Shown: positions 63,063 through 64,000 of the stretch, in pieces
Layout of the letters: every line of letters starts with the position of its first letter
Position numbering within the stretch: the first letter of the stretch is position 1
From: Streptomyces tubercidicus
Lineage (GTDB): Bacteria > Actinomycetota > Actinomycetes > Streptomycetales > Streptomycetaceae
Length of the DNA stretch: 64,000 nt
NCBI RefSeq assembly: GCF_027497495.1
Contig: NZ_CP114205.1
Location: forward strand, 744,001 to 808,000
Direction of reading: 5' to 3'
Program-made: the position numbers and the translations under genes
The notes under the pieces: model-generated
The model's input: only the letters and a program-made list of their open reading frames with translations
Told to the model about the DNA's origin: nothing
Databases searched by the model: none

Positions 63063-63913
63063 CGGCGCTGCTCCTCGATCAAGTGGTTCTCTGGCTTCGA
63101 GTCGAACTCCGGGTTCGAGTCGATCTGTTCTGTCAATCGGGCCACCTCCTGTGGGTGGCTGACGTGGGAGGCGTGGCCCGCGCCGGAGATCTCAGCGAAC
63201 CGGCCGTGCGGCAGCAGTTCGGCAAGGCGCCGCGCCACCTCCACGTGGTGCGGCGCGGACCGCGATCCGGCCGCCACCACGGTGGGCGTGGCGAACGTCA
63301 ACGGGTTGAAGCGCGGCACGTCGACCGTGGGGTCCGTCATCTCGGAGATCAGGGCCGTCCCGTCCGCGGCGAGGTCGGACGGCTGCGCGCGGGCCAGGTG
63401 CAGCCGGCTCGCGGGGCCCAGGAGTTCGGTGAGCAGCGCGCGGGCCGCCTGCTCGGGTCCTCCCTCGGCGGCGGCGCCGCGTACGGTCTTCTCCCACGGG
63501 TCGTCGGCGGGCCACCACGGCAGCCAGCGGACCGGAGGTTCGATCGCGACGATGCCGGCGACCAGCGACGGGTCGGCGGCCGCGGCGGCCAGGGCCACCA
63601 AGGCGCCGTAGCTGTGCCCGAGCACGATCGGCGCGGCAAGCTCCGCGAGGATCGCGCTCAGGTCGTCCACGTGCGCCTGGTGGTCGACGTCCGGGCCGCC
63701 GAGCGAGCGCGACCGGCCCCAGCCGCGCCGGTCGTAGCCGATGACCGTCCGGTCCGGCAAGTGGTCGGACACCCGTCGGAAGCCGGTGCTGCGGTCCATG
63801 GAACCGTGCACGATCACCACCGGGCGGGCGGTGGTCTCCGACGACCCGCCGCGGACCTTGCTGACGGCTGGCCTTGCCCGCTCCGGCGCGTCCTGTCTCG
63901 TTGTTGCGTTCAC
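63059..63913 (-). CDS. Alpha/beta hydrolase
   Basis: A 284-aa alpha/beta hydrolase. It has PVVIVHGSMDRSTGFRRVSD (oxyanion loop HGSM), VIGYDRRGWGRSRS, nucleophile Ser in IVLGHSYGALVALAAAA, and C-terminal His in ISGAGHASHVSHPQEVARL. GTG start overlaps the stop of the upstream gene (GTGA) and its own stop overlaps the methyltransferase start (ATGA), so three genes are translationally linked. Possible roles are ester hydrolysis or chain release in a pathway lying mostly beyond the window. Confidence 0.87.
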   Translation of the reverse strand: MNATTRQDAPERARPAVSKVRGGSSETTARPVVIVHGSMDRSTGFRRVSDHLPDRTVIGYDRRGWGRSRSLGGPDVDHQAHVDDLSAILAELAAPIVLGHSYGALVALAAAAADPSLVAGIVAIEPPVRWLPWWPADDPWEKTVRGAAAEGGPEQAARALLTELLGPASRLHLARAQPSDLAADGTALISEMTDPTVDVPRFNPLTFATPTVVAAGSRSAPHHVEVARRLAELLPHGRFAEISGAGHASHVSHPQEVARLTEQIDSNPEFDSKPENHLIEEQRR

Positions 63914-64000
63914 TGTGCCTCTCGCTCCTCGCCCACCAGACGCACCAGACCGGCCAGGGTCGGGTCATCGAGCAGCCGTTGTACGTCCATCACCACGCCG
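63910..64000 (-). CDS. C-terminus of a probable carrier-domain protein (partial)
   Basis: Only the last 29 residues are in the window (VVMDVQRLLDDPTLAGLVRL, then VGEEREAQ and TGA). The pattern of a helix followed by LLDDPTLAGLVRLV resembles the fourth helix of PCP/ACP domains (FExPTVAxLA). The gene is therefore probably an NRPS/PKS or free-standing carrier continuing off the right edge. Too little is visible to be sure. Confidence 0.45.
   Translation of the reverse strand, partial: GVVMDVQRLLDDPTLAGLVRLVGEEREAQ

Noticed and set aside
1..64000. CRISPR arrays, tRNA or rRNA genes, riboswitches
   Set aside because: No regularly spaced repeats, cloverleaf-like segments or known aptamer signatures were seen by eye.

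Overview
The window is high-GC actinomycete DNA, almost certainly a Streptomyces chromosome. Supporting features are strong G/C bias at third codon positions, GTG/TTG starts, many 4-nt ATGA/GTGA overlaps, paralogous TetR/MarR/AraC regulators and modular PKS/NRPS genes. Several gene relics and two transposase scraps suggest an accessory, rearranged part of the chromosome. No tRNA, rRNA or CRISPR was seen.

Layout. (1) 0-15.6 kb is mixed background. It holds pyruvate carboxylase, secreted proteins (one a lipoprotein with an internal duplication), an orphan ParA/partner pair, a MarR/VOC divergent pair with two identical-architecture operators, a uridine-kinase-like enzyme, a scar joining crotonase and malate-synthase relics, and a HEAT-repeat/MerR-HEAT operon with a classic 19-bp-spacer MerR promoter. 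(2) 15.8-22.5 kb is a compact plus-strand set: Dabb protein, EamA exporter, DUF2000 protein, PaaK-type ligase, class IV aminotransferase, BacA-like prephenate decarboxylase/dehydratase homologue and ornithine-cyclodeaminase/ketimine-reductase homologue. It looks like a small, unassigned pathway for a modified amino acid. (3) 22.6-31.6 kb holds regulators, an NmrA-like oxidoreductase, a polytopic membrane protein, a polyol-type dehydrogenase, an epoxide hydrolase coupled to a DHA2 exporter, and a GlxA/AdpA-type regulator.

(4) 31.7-61.9 kb is a hybrid PKS-NRPS cluster that I do not recognise as that of a known compound. A minus-strand operon encodes a KS(Ser)-AT-ACP loading protein, a KS-AT-DH-KR-ACP-reductase module, a DUF3291 protein, an acyl-CoA dehydrogenase and a type II thioesterase. 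A second minus-strand operon has a thioesterase, an SDR and an NRPS whose adenylation pocket reads as the threonine code. A plus-strand operon has an AT-less ACP-KS-ACP protein, a third thioesterase and a free-standing condensation enzyme. The last block has an A-PCP protein with an unusual two-arginine pocket, a PCP-C protein, an aldo-keto reductase and an MFS exporter. Both ATs carry methylmalonyl-type motifs, so the PKS part probably makes a 2-methylpent-2-enoyl unit from propionyl plus methylmalonyl. This would be joined to Thr and a second amino acid by dissociated NRPS parts. The terminal reductase of the PKS has lost its YxxxK residues, so how the chain is released is open.

(5) 62-64 kb starts another biosynthetic group (methyltransferase, hydrolase, end of a probable carrier protein) that runs off the right edge.
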